DNA from: Candidatus Parvarchaeota archaeon
Lineage (GTDB): Archaea; Nanobdellota; Nanobdellia; Parvarchaeales; Parvarchaeaceae
Direction: 5' to 3'
NCBI GenBank assembly: GCA_030044235.1
Contig: JASHWD010000063.1
Span: 1-5,634, forward strand
DNA length: 5,634 bases
Below, in pieces: positions 4,861 through 5,634 of this stretch. A program made the translations under genes and the position numbers. Below the pieces are notes generated by a model. It made no database searches and was not told the DNA's origin. It worked only from the letters and a program-made list of their open reading frames with translations. Each line of letters starts with the position of its first letter. Position 1 is the stretch's first letter.

Positions 4861-4950
4861 CGCTGACGGGGCGGGCTTTATGCAATAAGTTCTTATCTGT
4901 GCAAAAAGTCTTAAAGCTGTGAAAGAAGTAAATTAAAATTATTTTGTATA
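4861..4950. other. Intergenic spacer between R2 and the membrane-protein gene
   Basis: The spacer begins with a G+C-rich stretch (GACGGGGCGGGC, 4865-4876) and then becomes AT-rich. GGGCGGGC (4869-4876) can pair with GCCCACCC (4748-4755) on the other side of R2, with one mismatch in eight. No tRNA or protein-coding signal is seen. The AT-rich end probably serves termination of the minus-strand gene. Confidence 0.35.
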
Positions 4951-5634
4951 TCAGCCAAGGTATTGAAGCTTCTTTTTATATTCTTCTATAGTATCGAATT
5001 CTTCGTCTTTTACGACGTCCCCGTTGTTGTCTACATCTATCTGTTTGTAGACTCCGCCAAGTTCCACGAAGAAACGCCAAACGCCTTCACCTTTAAGAAA
5101 CTTAAATTCATCTATTTTCATAACGTGCTCATTTGAGATAGCGAGGTATTTTAACATTAATTTTTTTGCTTTTTGTGAGCCGAATTTTGGCTGATAGCCG
5201 CCCTTGCCCTCGGTATAATATCTTTTTTGTACTAAAACTACCGGCTTTTGTTCTATAGAGTTCTCTCTTACGACTTTAAGAAACGCTCGGCTTTCCTTGT
5301 TTTCTCCGTAGATGTCAAAATCTTGATTGCCGGATGTATGGACTCTATAACGTTTTACCCTGACTATGAATGCCATTGCGATCAATATTGCGCCAACGAT
5401 AGCTATGAACTCGCCCTTGTAAAGAATGTATTCGATTATCCCCCCAATAAGAGTAAGGATTCCAGCAACCAACAATGGTTTAAGCAGAGCACTGTCATAA
5501 TTTATCGCAGTTATATGCTGGTAGCCGACTTCACTGAAACCTCCGCGTTCCAACTGAAGCAGTCTTTTGCTAGTCGCGTAGTAATTCTTATAATGCGCTT
5601 CTATCTCCTCGTCTTCGTCTAGGTAGTCTTTTAA
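4951..5634 (-). CDS. Two-helix membrane protein with a C-terminal cytosolic-type domain (N-terminus beyond right edge)
   Basis: The frame stays open from the TGA at 4953-4951 to the right edge, giving 227 visible residues. The first in-window initiator candidate (a TTG at 5553) is preceded by 27 more in-frame codons of normal-looking, charged, helical protein (LKDYLDEDEEIEAHYKNYYA and onward), so the true start lies outside. Two hydrophobic segments at about visible residues 50-72 and 75-93 form a hairpin, and the basic VKRYR after the second suggests both ends are cytosolic. The remaining ~130 residues form a soluble domain. Its end (VWRFFVEL ... YKQIDVDNNGDVV) resembles a PepSY-type strand pattern, only weakly. 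No enzymatic motif is seen and the function is unknown. G+C is near 40%, like the left GTPase gene and unlike the island genes. The gene ends about 90 bases from repeat R2. Confidence 0.8.
   Translation of the reverse strand, partial: LKDYLDEDEEIEAHYKNYYATSKRLLQLERGGFSEVGYQHITAINYDSALLKPLLVAGILTLIGGIIEYILYKGEFIAIVGAILIAMAFIVRVKRYRVHTSGNQDFDIYGENKESRAFLKVVRENSIEQKPVVLVQKRYYTEGKGGYQPKFGSQKAKKLMLKYLAISNEHVMKIDEFKFLKGEGVWRFFVELGGVYKQIDVDNNGDVVKDEEFDTIEEYKKKLQYLG

Noticed and set aside
4729..4950. tRNA gene or tRNA-derived attachment site near R2
   Set aside because: The G+C-rich patches do not form a cloverleaf, and no TTC-type T-loop or acceptor stem pairing was found.
5551..5553. TTG as the true start of the right-hand membrane protein
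   Set aside because: The frame stays open upstream with 27 charged, helical-looking codons to the edge and no promoter or ribosome-binding signal at the TTG.
5248..5622. Plus-strand open frame of about 124 codons at the right edge
   Set aside because: It is the complement of the membrane-protein gene, whose minus-strand frame has clear hydrophobic helices and runs open through the edge. The plus-strand translation shows no domain.

Overview
The window reads as archaeal chromosome, possibly from a small-genome (DPANN-like) lineage, though that placement is only an inference. The evidence is threefold. A truncated gene at the left edge looks like an archaeal SelB/EF-Tu-related GTPase. TATA-like boxes lie about 25-30 bases before several start codons, which implies leaderless or nearly leaderless transcripts. 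Clear Shine-Dalgarno sequences are missing.

Layout. (1) Positions 1-295, minus strand: N-terminal 98 codons of the GTPase, with its promoter at about 315-330. (2) Positions 343-391: a 49-base imperfect palindrome (R1). (3) Positions 392-4812: an AT-rich block (about 30% G+C in sampled stretches, against about 40% in the outer genes). It holds a P-loop kinase-like gene (+), a SAM-dependent methyltransferase (-), and a three-gene plus-strand operon: a CYTH enzyme, an HD-domain phosphohydrolase and a 470-residue protein of unknown family. (4) Positions 4813-4860: a second copy of the palindrome (R2), in the same orientation, with two substitutions and one single-base indel relative to R1. (5) Positions 4951-5634, minus strand: a membrane protein whose N-terminus lies beyond the right edge.

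The main observation is that the five-gene, AT-rich block sits between direct copies of a non-coding palindrome, while the flanking genes have a different base composition. This is what a small genomic island inserted at a repeat-type attachment site would look like. No integrase or transposase is visible inside it. Joining the outer left flank of R1 to the outer right flank of R2 gives a palindrome with longer matching ends than either present copy, which fits R1 and R2 being the two halves of one interrupted site.

How the genes may work together is inference. The kinase-like protein, the CYTH enzyme (triphosphatase or class IV adenylate cyclase fold) and the HD hydrolase all belong to families that act on nucleotides or phosphoanhydrides. 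CYTH and HD overlap, so they are probably co-translated. The HD gene is followed after 8 bases by the large orphan, whose N-terminal third faintly recalls ADP-ribosyltransferase-type folds. A cassette that makes, modifies or degrades a nucleotide, possibly a signalling or defence module, is a reasonable hypothesis, but the sequence alone does not establish it.
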